A DNA stretch of 35,996 bases, from positions 1 through 35,996 of the forward strand of contig NZ_JAJCYB010000094.1 in assembly GCF_029263155.1 (NCBI RefSeq). Reading direction: 5' to 3'. Made by a program: the position numbers and the translations under genes. A model generated the notes under the pieces. It was not told where the DNA came from. It was given only the letters and a program-made list of their open reading frames with translations, and searched no databases. Positions 7,652-16,100 of this stretch are shown in pieces; position 1 is the first letter of the stretch, and every line of letters starts with the position of its first letter. This DNA comes from Pseudonocardia sp. GTDB lineage: Bacteria > Actinomycetota > Actinomycetes > Mycobacteriales > Pseudonocardiaceae.

Positions 7652-8767
7652 ATGACCGACCCCAGCCCACAGAACCGGCAGAAGATGCTGTTCGTCGACC
7701 GCACCGATCACCGGCAGCCCCGGGCGGACCTGTGGCCCTCGGTCATCATCCCGCGGGAGGACATCGACGCCGAGATCGAGCGGCTCGCGGCGCTGCCGCG
7801 TCCCGCGACCGGTCGCCGTCGGTCGCTGATCGTGCATCCGCGCTCCGAGCAGCCCGGGCTCGGGCTCGCGCCCGGCATCCAGGTCTCGCTCGACGTCCTG
7901 CTCCCCGGCGAGGAGACGACGCCGATCAGGCACAACTCGTCGCAGGTCAGCTTCTGCATCCGGGGCGCCGGATCGGCCGTGATCGACGGGAACGAGTTCG
8001 ACTACGACCGCTACGACGTCGTCTGCACGCCGTCCATGGCCACCTACGTGCACCGCAACGAGACCACGGACATCTCCGTGCGCCTGACGTACTCCAACGC
8101 GGCCCTGCTGGAGAAGCTCAACGTCCACTTCGTCGAGGAGAACCCGCCGGAGGGGATGGCGGTGGCCGGTGAGGCGGCGGTGGAGCGGGCCGACGCCCTA
8201 GAGGCGCTGTTCGACGACTACTTCCAGGTGACCGAGGCCGGGGCCTGGCTGATGAGCTACGAGCGCCTGGTCGACCCGCCGATGCAGGAGTCCAAGGCGC
8301 TGCACTGGCCCTGGAGGGCGGTGCAGGAGAACCTCGACAAGCTGATGGCGCTCGGCTCGAAGTACCGGGGCCGGCGGCTGTACCTGCTGTACAACCCGGC
8401 TTCCGGACGCACGAACGGCACCACGCACAACTTCTTCGCGACCATGTGCGTCCGCCCGGCGAACATCGTGGACATCCCGCACCGGCACACCGCCGCGGCG
8501 ATCAACTACTTCTTCGAGGGCAGCGGGTACAGCGTCGTCGGTGGGCGGACGCTCGAGTGGAAAGCCGGGGACCTGATGCTCTCGGCGCCCGGCTGGGCGG
8601 TGCACCACCACGCGTCCAAGGATGAGGCCGTCTACGAGCTGACCATCCAGGACAGCCCGCTGCACCTGGCCATGGACTCGCTGCTGTGGCAGGAGAACCT
8701 GCGCACCCCGCCGCGGCTGCTGGGCTCGCACCGGGGCTTCGGGACCAACCGCGGCGAGGTCTCGTGA
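7652..8767 (+). CDS. Gentisate / 1-hydroxy-2-naphthoate dioxygenase-type bicupin, copy 1
   Basis: A 371-aa two-domain cupin of the gentisate 1,2-dioxygenase group, which also holds salicylate and 1-hydroxy-2-naphthoate dioxygenases. These enzymes cleave hydroxy-aryl acids without needing a catechol. The C-terminal cupin has the full Fe site: H277-x-H279 in IPHRHTAAAINYFF, with the third His in GWAVHHH (318-320). The N-terminal cupin (about 75-145) has RHN where the first HxH would be and keeps only H134, so metal binding there is doubtful. This reverses the domain use of characterised gentisate dioxygenases, as I recall them. GGAAGGA lies seven bases before the ATG. Copy 2 is at 21652. The substrate may be a hydroxy-aryl acid. 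Confidence 0.88.
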   Translation: MTDPSPQNRQKMLFVDRTDHRQPRADLWPSVIIPREDIDAEIERLAALPRPATGRRRSLIVHPRSEQPGLGLAPGIQVSLDVLLPGEETTPIRHNSSQVSFCIRGAGSAVIDGNEFDYDRYDVVCTPSMATYVHRNETTDISVRLTYSNAALLEKLNVHFVEENPPEGMAVAGEAAVERADALEALFDDYFQVTEAGAWLMSYERLVDPPMQESKALHWPWRAVQENLDKLMALGSKYRGRRLYLLYNPASGRTNGTTHNFFATMCVRPANIVDIPHRHTAAAINYFFEGSGYSVVGGRTLEWKAGDLMLSAPGWAVHHHASKDEAVYELTIQDSPLHLAMDSLLWQENLRTPPRLLGSHRGFGTNRGEVS

Positions 8768-8771
8768 CGGG

Positions 8772-9386
8772 GTGGGGGTGATCGGCTCGGCGCCCGGGCC
8801 TGCGTCCGAGCCTGCGGACGGGGATCTCGGGGAGGTCCCCGTCGCGGGTCTGCCGAGCAGGCGGGGGCCGATCGAGCCGCTGTCGTTCGCCGCTGTGGCG
8901 GAGCCGATGCGGTCGGCCCTGCGGCCACGGGTGCGGCGGCTGGGCTACCTCGGCGCGTTCTTCGCCTTCGCGGCCCGCCAGCCGGAGGCACTCCACGGAT
9001 TCCACCGGTTCACCGAGGAGCTGAAGACGTCGGTGTCCCCGGACGTCACCGACGTGGTGGCCCTGACGGTCGCCGCGACCCTGGGCAACGACTACGAGCG
9101 GGTGCAGCACGAGCGGCTCGCCGGCCGCCGCGGCCGGACGGCCGCCTGGGTGCGGGCCGCCACGACCGGGGACCCCGCCGGCGAGCTCACCGCGGCCGAG
9201 GAGGCCGTCCGCGCGCTGGCGGTGCGGATGATCGCGGGTGCCGGTCACGGTGTCGACGCGGAGCTGGCCGACCTGACCGAGCTCGTCGGCCAGGACGATG
9301 CGGTGGCCGTACTGTTGCTGATCGGCCGCTACGTGGCCCACGCGCACGTCGCCAACGCCCTGTCCCTGACCGCGCCGTTCGGCTAG
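8772..9386 (+). CDS. Carboxymuconolactone decarboxylase / AhpD-like protein
   Basis: A 204-aa all-helical protein of the CMD/AhpD-like superfamily. Visible family features are VTDVVALTVAATLGNDYERV, where the conserved Glu-containing helix and His (VQHERLA) fall, and AAEEAVRALAVRMIAG followed by AHAHVANALSL. The CxxC thiols of AhpD peroxidases are missing, so a peroxidase role is unlikely. Decarboxylation or lactone chemistry is possible but unproven. The GTG at 8772 is used; a GTG at 8778 is an alternative. It starts four bases after the bicupin stop and so belongs to the same unit. The N-terminal 35 residues are Pro/Gly-rich and probably disordered. Confidence 0.8.
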   Translation: MGVIGSAPGPASEPADGDLGEVPVAGLPSRRGPIEPLSFAAVAEPMRSALRPRVRRLGYLGAFFAFAARQPEALHGFHRFTEELKTSVSPDVTDVVALTVAATLGNDYERVQHERLAGRRGRTAAWVRAATTGDPAGELTAAEEAVRALAVRMIAGAGHGVDAELADLTELVGQDDAVAVLLLIGRYVAHAHVANALSLTAPFG

Positions 9387-9392
9387 GAGCCT

Positions 9393-9407
9393 GCGGCGCC
9401 CCGCCGC
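9393..9407. terminator. Short GC hairpin after the set A operon
   Basis: GCGGCG-CCC-CGCCGC forms a 6-bp stem with a 3-base loop, seven bases after the stop of the CMD-like gene. There is no T-run, so it is only a possible terminator. The remaining gap to 9536 shows no gene. Confidence 0.3.
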
Positions 9408-9536
9408 CGCGATCGCCCTCTGCCCACCGCACAGCGAGGTCTGCGCGGAGGAAGGTCGGGCTACGAGGGTGTGCCGGTCGTCGCAGCGGGAAACCACGGC
9501 AAATCCACTCGTACCCAGGCTCCCGGAGAGGCTGAC

Positions 9537-10379
9537 ATGACCCTCGCTCCCGACGCGATCGAGCTACCGTCCGGCCAGACCATGCCCGTGCTCGGCCAGG
9601 GAACCTGGTACCTCGGCGAGCACCCCGCGAGGCGCCCGGACGAGGTGGCCGCCTTGCGCACCGGGCTCGACCTGCGCATGACCATGATCGACACTGCCGA
9701 GATGTACGGTGACGGCGCTTCTGAGGAACTCGTCGGCGAGGCGATCGGCGGACGACGCGCCGACGTCCTTCTGGTCGACAAGGTGCTGCCGTCCCACGCC
9801 AGCCGACGGGGAATTATGCAGGCCTGCCGCCGCAGCCTGCAACGACTCGGCGTCGACCACATCGATCTCTACCTGCTGCACTGGCGCGGCACGCATCCAC
9901 TCGCGGAGACGATCGAGGCGTTCGCCGAACTCGTCGACGCCGGTGACATCGGGCAGTGGGGCGTGAGCAACTTCGATCTTTCCGACATGACGGAGCTGCT
10001 CGAGGCGGGCGGAACCTCCTGCGCGACGAATCAGATCCTGTACAACCTCACCCGGCGCGGACCCGAATACGACCTGCTGCCGTGGCTACGCGAGCACCGG
10101 ATCCCGGTGATGGCGTACTCGCCGATCGAGCAGGGTCGACTGCTCGACCACCCCCAGGTCGCCGAGGTCGCCGCCCGGCACGGGGCCACGCCCGCTCAGG
10201 TGGCACTGGCCTGGCTACTGCGCCAGGAGATGGTTGCGGCCATTCCCCGATCGTCCGAGCCCGAACACACCCGGGAGAACGCGGAAGCGCGCGACCTGCA
10301 TCTGACTGAGGAGGACGTGGCGACACTCGACACGGCGTTCCCACCGCCGGCCGGCCCGCAACCGCTGGCGATGTTGTAG
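9537..10379 (+). CDS. Aldo-keto reductase
   Basis: A 280-aa NADPH-dependent (beta/alpha)8-barrel oxidoreductase that reduces aldehydes or ketones. The catalytic tetrad is complete: D52 and Y57 in DTAEMYG, K82 in VDKVLPS, and H115 in LYLLHW. The NADPH-binding region AIPRSSEPEHTRENAEA is near the C-terminus. GGAGAGG precedes the ATG; the frame is open further upstream but without homology. It is separated from the set A operon by 150 bases and converges with the minus-strand FAD monooxygenase. Its codon use seems slightly less GC-rich than its neighbours. It could detoxify aryl aldehydes made by the aldolase pathway; the role is not specific. Confidence 0.9.
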   Translation: MTLAPDAIELPSGQTMPVLGQGTWYLGEHPARRPDEVAALRTGLDLRMTMIDTAEMYGDGASEELVGEAIGGRRADVLLVDKVLPSHASRRGIMQACRRSLQRLGVDHIDLYLLHWRGTHPLAETIEAFAELVDAGDIGQWGVSNFDLSDMTELLEAGGTSCATNQILYNLTRRGPEYDLLPWLREHRIPVMAYSPIEQGRLLDHPQVAEVAARHGATPAQVALAWLLRQEMVAAIPRSSEPEHTRENAEARDLHLTEEDVATLDTAFPPPAGPQPLAML

Positions 10380-10446
10380 CGCCACCGAGCGTTCGGCGAA
10401 CGGCGCCGGTCGCCATACCGACGTCGGCATCACCGCTCCTGTTCGG

Positions 10447-11682
10447 CTACGTGTCGTCGGCCTGGAATGCGTACACCTTCGCGCTCGCGCCGTGCGCGAG
10501 CCATTCCTCGAAGCCTGCCTCGTCGAGGTCGGACCAGACCGGGGGATCGAGCACCTGCTGGCGCCCGAGTGTCCGGCCCAGCTGCACGAGCTCCCGCCCG
10601 GCGGCAGGGCGTGCGGTGTCGTAGGCGGCGAGCGCCTCGGGGACGGCCCCGGCCGAGGCGGCGAACGCCTCGGCCAGTGCGAAGGCGTCCTGAATGGCCT
10701 TGGTGGTGCCGCTCGCCGTGTGCGGGCGGGCGAGGGTGCCCGCATCGCCGAGCAGGCAGATGCGACCACGCACGTAGTGGCCCAGCTCGAGGTCGTACAC
10801 CGGCTGCATGTACGGCTTCGGCGTCTGCAGGATGACGTCGCGGTGCCACGGCGGCATCTGGTCGCGCGTGATCTCGTCGAGGTACTCCCGCTGCACCCGG
10901 GGCATCTCCTCGCCCGGGTTGACCGCCGCCACCTCGACGTGGCCGTCCGCGTTCCGGACGACACCCAGCACGTCGTCGGGAACGCCGGCGTCGTACCATA
11001 GCCAGTTCAGCCGCCGCCCGCCGCGCTCGGTCGCGCCGTCGACGCCCGGTACCAGGTAGAACGGGGCGTGTCCGTGCGGCGTGGCCGGGGACTGGAACGC
11101 CTCCTCGACCGGTCCCGGGTCGGCGAGCTCGGCCTCCTCGACGATCCCGCGCCACGCCGGATAGCCCGCGTAGGTGGGCCGGATGTCCGGGAAGAGAGCC
11201 GCGCGGACCCTCGAACGGTAGCCGTCGGCGCCGATCACCACGTCGAAGTCCTCGACACCGCCGTCCACCAGGTGCACGGCCGCGCCGCTGCCGGTGTCGG
11301 CGACCACGTCGACCTCGGCGCCCTGCCGGTAGTCGACCTCGTCGGCCCGGCGGAGCACCTGCCGATGGACCAGCCCCCAGTGGTGCAGGTCCACGAACAT
11401 CGGCTGGACCTGCAGGACGCGGCCGAGGTGGCTGGCACCGTCCTTGACGCACCAGACGCGGGCCGGTGCGCTCAGCCCCTGCATCGTCGGATCCAGCAGA
11501 TCGACCTCCTTGAGCCGCGCGACGAGAGCCCGCGGCAACCCGATCCCGGCACCCCGGCCCTCCAGCAGGCTGCGAGACCTCTCGAAGACGATGACGTCGT
11601 GGCCCTGCCGGCCGAGCAGGACAGCGGCGGTGGTACCGCCGATCGAACCCCCGACGATCCCGATCCGAAGCCGTGTCCCCAC
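10447..11682 (-). CDS. FAD-dependent aromatic monooxygenase (PHBH fold, 2,6-dihydroxypyridine-3-monooxygenase-like)
   Basis: A 411-aa class A flavoprotein monooxygenase that would hydroxylate an aromatic or heteroaromatic ring with NAD(P)H and O2. The three flavin motifs are present: GIVGGSIGGTTAAVLL near residue 7, the DG motif in IGADGYRSRVR, and the GD motif in ICLLGDAGTLARPHTASGTT. The last motif, with TKAIQDAFALAEA after it, is closest to dihydroxypyridine and salicylate hydroxylase-like members. The GTG start has GAGGGAGGG just upstream. It lies downstream of the molybdenum hydroxylase operon but beyond a hairpin, so it may have its own promoter. A Mo hydroxylase plus this type of monooxygenase is a known pairing in N-heteroaromatic breakdown; here that is inference. 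Confidence 0.9.
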   Translation of the reverse strand: MGTRLRIGIVGGSIGGTTAAVLLGRQGHDVIVFERSRSLLEGRGAGIGLPRALVARLKEVDLLDPTMQGLSAPARVWCVKDGASHLGRVLQVQPMFVDLHHWGLVHRQVLRRADEVDYRQGAEVDVVADTGSGAAVHLVDGGVEDFDVVIGADGYRSRVRAALFPDIRPTYAGYPAWRGIVEEAELADPGPVEEAFQSPATPHGHAPFYLVPGVDGATERGGRRLNWLWYDAGVPDDVLGVVRNADGHVEVAAVNPGEEMPRVQREYLDEITRDQMPPWHRDVILQTPKPYMQPVYDLELGHYVRGRICLLGDAGTLARPHTASGTTKAIQDAFALAEAFAASAGAVPEALAAYDTARPAAGRELVQLGRTLGRQQVLDPPVWSDLDEAGFEEWLAHGASAKVYAFQADDT

Positions 11683-11745
11683 GTCGATCCCTCCCTCGGG
11701 CAGCCATCGCGCGCCCTGCGTTCGATCTGCTCGTCGGGGCATCCC

Positions 11746-11785
11746 CGCCGCCGCACCCGCTTCCGTGGCGGGCGGCGCGGCGGCG
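11746..11785. terminator. Nested GC-rich hairpin ending the minus-strand Mo-hydroxylase operon
   Basis: An outer stem CGCCGCCGC (11746-11754) pairs with GCGGCGGCG (11777-11785). An inner stem CCCGC/GCGGG (11756-11760 with 11768-11772) closes a 7-base loop. It lies 12 bases beyond the cupin stop codon. No T-run follows, but such hairpins are common actinobacterial terminators. Confidence 0.5.
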
Positions 11786-11796
11786 AGGACCCGCCG

Positions 11797-12288
11797 TCAG
11801 CTCCCGGCCAGGCGTCCGGAGAGCCGCGGTCGGGGCAGCTTCGGGCCCTGGGGAGCCGTCGTGGGCTTCGACTCGGTGGGGCCCTGCCCGATGTTGACGA
11901 TGTGGTCCCGGTCCGGGGGAGTGATCTGGATGCCGATCCCCGCCATCGGGACCTCTGGGTGTGGGCTGTAGGCCCGGTGCACGACCCCGACCGGTTCGAC
12001 GAAGACGTCGCCTGCCTTGTAGTAGAACTCGTCGTCGTCGAACTGCAGGATCACGTCACCCTGGAGCATGATGATCAGCAGCGGCCCGTTGTGGATGTGC
12101 CAGGGCACGTTCGCGGCCGGCCACAGCTCCGCGTGGTAGACCAGCAGCTTGGACTCCGGGTCCTTCGGGATGCTGGAGACGAGCTCCTCGAAGAGCTCGA
12201 CGCGGAGGAACGGCTTCTCCTCGTTGACGATGCCCGTCAACTTCAGGCTGAGGTCATCCGGAACCACCCCGTTCTCGGCGAATGACAT
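11797..12288 (-). CDS. Small single-domain cupin protein
   Basis: A 163-aa cupin. The barrel has the metal-type signature H64-I-H66 in VPWHIHNGPL, then YKAGDVFVEP and H104 in GVVHRAYS, so a metal ion could bind. The start at 12288 is chosen because AAAGGA lies eight bases before it; an ATG three codons earlier overlaps that ribosome site. The N-terminal about 45 residues and a Pro/Arg-rich tail surround the barrel. It follows the 2Fe-2S subunit of the Mo hydroxylase by 13 bases, so it is in that operon. It might be a dioxygenase, isomerase or sensor for the same substrate; the sequence alone does not say. Confidence 0.82.
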   Translation of the reverse strand: MSFAENGVVPDDLSLKLTGIVNEEKPFLRVELFEELVSSIPKDPESKLLVYHAELWPAANVPWHIHNGPLLIIMLQGDVILQFDDDEFYYKAGDVFVEPVGVVHRAYSPHPEVPMAGIGIQITPPDRDHIVNIGQGPTESKPTTAPQGPKLPRPRLSGRLAGS

Positions 12289-12301
12289 GGTGAACATCCT
12301 T

Positions 12302-12796
12302 TCAGGTGCGATTCGCGGATTGTGTGCGTGCGGCCGCCGCCAGGGCCGCCTGGACGATGTTCTCGTATCCGGTGCAGCGGCAGAGATTCCCGGATATCGC
12401 CTTACGGATCTCCTCCTCGGAGGGGTCGGGGATGCGGTCGATGAGGTCCTGCACGGCGAACAACATCCCGGACAGGCAATAGCCGCACTGGAACGCGTAC
12501 TCGTCCCAGAACGCCTCCTGCACCGGGCTCAGCCGGCCGTTCGTACCCATTCCCTCGATGGTGTCGACGCTGCTGCCGTCGCAGGCCACGGCCAGCTCCA
12601 GGCAGGACTTCACGATGTCGCCGTTGAGCCGGACGGTGCAGGCGCCGCAGTCACCCGTCAGGCAGCCGATCTTGGGTCCGGTGCGGCCGAAGTCCTCGCG
12701 CAACGCCTCGACCAGCAACATGCGGGGGTCCACCCGCGCGGTCTGCTCCTCGCCGTCGACCCGCAGGTGGACCTCGGTGGCCTCGTTCGTCGACAT
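12302..12796 (-). CDS. Molybdenum hydroxylase, 2Fe-2S subunit
   Basis: A 164-aa electron-transfer subunit of a xanthine-oxidase-family enzyme. The plant-type 2Fe-2S cluster is bound by C45, C50, C53 (CLTGDCGAC) and C65. The second, all-helical cluster is bound by C104, C107 (CGYC), C139 and C141 (LCRCTGYENIV). Length and order are normal for CoxS-like subunits. GGAAGGG sits six bases before the ATG at 12796; an ATG at 12802 overlaps the stop of the FAD subunit (ATGA) and is an alternative. It passes electrons from the Mo site to FAD. Confidence 0.95.
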   Translation of the reverse strand: MSTNEATEVHLRVDGEEQTARVDPRMLLVEALREDFGRTGPKIGCLTGDCGACTVRLNGDIVKSCLELAVACDGSSVDTIEGMGTNGRLSPVQEAFWDEYAFQCGYCLSGMLFAVQDLIDRIPDPSEEEIRKAISGNLCRCTGYENIVQAALAAAARTQSANRT

Positions 12797-12798
12797 CG

Positions 12799-13686
12799 TC
12801 ATCCCTTCCGGGCGTCCGCTGTGGCCTCTGCATCCGCGACCGCCGCCGCGAGGGCTCGCCGGGCGACGACCGGAGCCACCGCACGCCGGTACTCCCCGGA
12901 CGCCAGCACGTCGCTCCACGGATCCGTGATCGCGTCCCCGGCCATCCGCGAGACCTCGGCGAGCGCGTCCGCGTCGACCCGGCGGCCCTCCAACACCGTC
13001 TGCACGGGCAACCGGAAGGGGACCGCGGTGACCCCGCCGACGGCCGCGCAGGCCCGGCGGCAGCGACCGTCGCGATCGAGCTCGACCACGGCGGCGGCCG
13101 TGGCCACGGGCCAGCTGCCCTCGGTGGCCTTGATCTTCACGTACCCGCTGCCTGCGGACGCGTGGACCGGGACGTCCACCGCGCGCAGGAACTCGTCGGG
13201 GGCCATCGTCGTCCGGTGGGCGTCGACGAAGAACTCCTCGGCGGGCACGGCTCGCGTGCCCCCGGGTCCCTGCACGAGCATCGTCGCCGACAGGGCCAGG
13301 CTCGCTGCGGGCGCGTCGGAGGCCGGGCGGGCGTAGGCGAGCGATCCGGCGAACGTGCCCTGGTGGTGCAGCTGGCGACCGCCGGTGATCCGGGCGGCCA
13401 TCGCGGCCAGCAGCGAGCAGTCGGCCGCGACGAGGTCCGACGCGATGAGGTCGGCATAGGTCGCGGTGGCGCCGATCCGGATCCGCCCGTCGTGCCGCTC
13501 GACCTCGCGCAACCCCGCCCGGCGGAGGTCGACGACGTGCCGGGCGACCCGCTGGCCCCGGTTCAGCTGGGCGATCAGCCAGGTGCCGCCGCCGAGGACC
13601 GCGCAGCCCTCCGGGTCGCTCCCCAGCGTGCGCGCCACCTCGTCCGCGGACGACGGCGCGTGGTAGGAGAACCGGTTCGGGATCAT
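12799..13686 (-). CDS. Molybdenum hydroxylase, FAD-binding subunit
   Basis: A 295-aa CoxM-like flavin subunit. The FAD contacts are the N-terminal AVLGGGTWLIAQLNRG and the second motif TGGRQLHHQGTFAGSLAYA, followed by SDAPAA. A C-terminal CO-dehydrogenase-flavoprotein domain follows (ACAAVGGVTAVP). It starts with ATGA overlapping the stop of the large subunit and ends overlapping or touching the 2Fe-2S gene, so the three subunits are translationally coupled. It hands electrons from the iron-sulfur subunit to an acceptor such as quinone or O2. Confidence 0.94.
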   Translation of the reverse strand: MIPNRFSYHAPSSADEVARTLGSDPEGCAVLGGGTWLIAQLNRGQRVARHVVDLRRAGLREVERHDGRIRIGATATYADLIASDLVAADCSLLAAMAARITGGRQLHHQGTFAGSLAYARPASDAPAASLALSATMLVQGPGGTRAVPAEEFFVDAHRTTMAPDEFLRAVDVPVHASAGSGYVKIKATEGSWPVATAAAVVELDRDGRCRRACAAVGGVTAVPFRLPVQTVLEGRRVDADALAEVSRMAGDAITDPWSDVLASGEYRRAVAPVVARRALAAAVADAEATADARKG

Positions 13687-16100
13687 CCCGCCACCTCCGC
13701 GCGCATCGGTGCGACCGGTCCTTCGGCGATGGCGGGGAGCAGCCTCGTGGGGCTCAGCGGCAGCTCCCGGACGTGCACGCCGAACGGGCGGAGCGCATCG
13801 GCGACGGCGTTGGTGACCGCCGCCAGCGCACCCCCGACGCCGGTCTCCCCGGCCCCCTTGGTGCCCAGGAGCGTGAAGGGGCTGGGGGTCACCTGGTGGA
13901 TCAGCTCGATCGACGGCATGTCGACCGCGCGTGGCATCAGGTAGGACTTGAAGCCGTCGACGGCGGGGGTGCCGTCCGGGTCGTAGACGAGTTCCTCGCA
14001 CAGCGCGATGCCGATGCCCATCTGGACCGCACCGTGGACCTGGCCCTCGACCATCATCGGGTTGATCATGGTGCCGCAGTCGTGGGCGACGACGTGGCGG
14101 AGCAGGGTGACCACGCCGGTCTCCGGATCGACCTCGGTCAACGACACGTGGAACGCGCTGGCGTAGGTGGGGTAGGGCTGGATCCGCCCCCCGGCGTCGG
14201 GGGTGTGCCGGATGTTGTCCGCCTTGTAGGTACGGGTGGACTCGAGCGTCGGCTCGATTCCGGCGGCGACGGCGAAGGCCAGCGAGTAGACCGCGAAGGC
14301 GACGGCGGACACGGGTATCACGGCACCGTGTCCGTCGGTGACCATGCCGTCGACGATCTGCAGGTCTGCGGGATCGAGCCCCAGCATCACCCCGGCGACC
14401 TGCCGGACCTTCTGCGCGATGTCGCGCGCCGCCAGTGCTGCGGCGGACCCGCCCAGGATGGTGCTGCGTGAGCTGAAGTTGCCGAACCCGTACGGGCAGA
14501 GTTCGGTGTCGCCCTGCACCATGGTGATGTCGGAGAGCGGTACGCCCAGCTCCGCCGCCACGATCTGCGCGATCCCCGTGTCGTTCCCGGAGCCCGGCGA
14601 GGTGACCCCGGTGAGCACTGTGACCTTGCCCGACGGGTCCATCCGGACGGTCGTGGTGTCGAACCCGCCCACCAGCGCTCCGGGGATGTCGGCGCCTTCG
14701 GGGGCGAGCTCGAACGCGACGCCGATCCCGAGGTGCCGGCCCTCCCGCCGGGCCTCGTCCTGCCGCCGGCGCCATAGGCCGTAGTCGAACCGGTCGAGGG
14801 CCTTGTCGATGAGCCCGTGGAAGTCGCCGCTGTCGATGTTCAGTCCACCGCTGGTCGCCCGGGGGAGCTGATCGGCCGGGATCAGGTTGCGTCGCCGTAC
14901 CTCGACCGGATCGAGTCCGGTCCGGTCCGCCACGAGCTCGACGGCGCGCTCCATCACGAGGTTCGCCGCCTCCTTGCCGAAGCCACGGCTCGCGTTCCAC
15001 GGCGACTTGTTGGTGACGACCGCCTGGTAGCTCACGTCGCAGTTCTCGATCGCGTACCCGGTGGGGAAGGAGACCGCACTGAGGAATACCATGCCCCAGC
15101 CGGGCGCCGCGGTGACGGCGCCGAGATTGGCCACGATGTGGTTGCGGAACCCCCGGATCGTGCCGTCGTAGTCGAAGGCGATCTCGAACCGGTGCCGCTG
15201 CTCGCGGCCGCCGACGAGCATGCACTCGCTGCGGTCCTCGATCCACTTGACCGGCCGGTCCAGGAGGCGGGACAGGACGCAGACCAGCGCCTCCTCCGGG
15301 TACCCGTGCGACTTCAGGCCGAACGCGCCGCCGACGTGGGGCACCACCACCCGGATCTGCCGCTCCTCGAGCCCGAGGGTGTTGGCCAGCATCCAGCGCA
15401 GCGGGTGCGGGTTCTGGCATGACCCGTGGAAGGTCAGCTTCTGCGTCCGGTCGTCCCAGTCCGCGATGTAGCCGCGCGTCTCCATTGGGGCGGTCGTCGA
15501 CCGCTGCATGCGGACCTCGTCGGCGACGGTGTGGTCGGCGTCGCGCGCGGCCGCGTCGAAGTCGCCGTCGGCGAACCGGCCGGCCATCAGGACGTTGTCC
15601 GGCCAGTCCTCGTACAGCCGTGGTGCGTCCGGGCGGAGCGCGTGGTCGGCGTCGAGGAGGAAGGGGAGGGGGTCGTACCGGACCTGGATCAGGTCGGCCG
15701 CCGCGGCGGCGTCGGCTCGGGTCTGCGCCACCACGGCGACCACCGGCTGCCCGGCGTAGACGACCTTGTCCTGCGCAAGGCAGTGCACGTCGGCGTGCTT
15801 GCCGCCCAGGCCGGATGGGCTCATGTAGTGGGGGATAGGGCCGGCCAGGGTGGCCGCCTGCTCACCGGTCAGAACCGCGACGACCGAGGGGTCGGCCTGC
15901 GCCTCCGACGTGTCGATCCCGACGATCCGGGCGTGCGGATGCGGGCTACGGACCAGAGCCACATGCACCGTGCCCGGCAGCATCACGTCGTTGACGTAGT
16001 CGGCTCGCCCGGCGAGGTACTGGTCCCCGTCGTGCTTGCGCTGACGCGCCCCCAGATGGCCCGGGGGCACGGGCGCCTCCTGTACGGCGTTCCCACTCAT
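13683..16100 (-). CDS. Molybdenum hydroxylase, Mo-cofactor large subunit
   Basis: An 805-aa catalytic subunit of the xanthine oxidase/CO dehydrogenase family; it hydroxylates a carbon next to a ring nitrogen or an aldehyde carbon with water-derived oxygen. The catalytic Glu is E752 in GTKGAGETGVGG. Moco-binding parts are VPHVGGAFGLKSHGYPEEA and the QGD region (VQGDTELCPYGFGNFSSRST). The active-site loop usually reading AYRGAGRPE (or AYRCSFR in CO dehydrogenase) is here NASRGFGKEAAN. The catalytic Cys of CO dehydrogenase is absent, so CO oxidation is ruled out. GGTGAGGG lies upstream of the ATG. The substrate is unknown; an N-heteroaromatic or aryl aldehyde is plausible. The gene heads the minus-strand operon. 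Confidence 0.94.
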   Translation of the reverse strand: MSGNAVQEAPVPPGHLGARQRKHDGDQYLAGRADYVNDVMLPGTVHVALVRSPHPHARIVGIDTSEAQADPSVVAVLTGEQAATLAGPIPHYMSPSGLGGKHADVHCLAQDKVVYAGQPVVAVVAQTRADAAAAADLIQVRYDPLPFLLDADHALRPDAPRLYEDWPDNVLMAGRFADGDFDAAARDADHTVADEVRMQRSTTAPMETRGYIADWDDRTQKLTFHGSCQNPHPLRWMLANTLGLEERQIRVVVPHVGGAFGLKSHGYPEEALVCVLSRLLDRPVKWIEDRSECMLVGGREQRHRFEIAFDYDGTIRGFRNHIVANLGAVTAAPGWGMVFLSAVSFPTGYAIENCDVSYQAVVTNKSPWNASRGFGKEAANLVMERAVELVADRTGLDPVEVRRRNLIPADQLPRATSGGLNIDSGDFHGLIDKALDRFDYGLWRRRQDEARREGRHLGIGVAFELAPEGADIPGALVGGFDTTTVRMDPSGKVTVLTGVTSPGSGNDTGIAQIVAAELGVPLSDITMVQGDTELCPYGFGNFSSRSTILGGSAAALAARDIAQKVRQVAGVMLGLDPADLQIVDGMVTDGHGAVIPVSAVAFAVYSLAFAVAAGIEPTLESTRTYKADNIRHTPDAGGRIQPYPTYASAFHVSLTEVDPETGVVTLLRHVVAHDCGTMINPMMVEGQVHGAVQMGIGIALCEELVYDPDGTPAVDGFKSYLMPRAVDMPSIELIHQVTPSPFTLLGTKGAGETGVGGALAAVTNAVADALRPFGVHVRELPLSPTRLLPAIAEGPVAPMRAEVAG

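Noticed and set aside
12799..15420. Single 873-codon minus-strand frame spanning two Mo-hydroxylase subunits
   Set aside because: Only its 3' part (from 13686) is the FAD subunit; the rest is a wrong-frame reading of the large subunit. Not a fusion protein.
13683..16100. Aerobic CO dehydrogenase
   Set aside because: The CoxL active-site Cys loop (AYRCSFR) is missing, although a CoxG-like protein is encoded nearby.
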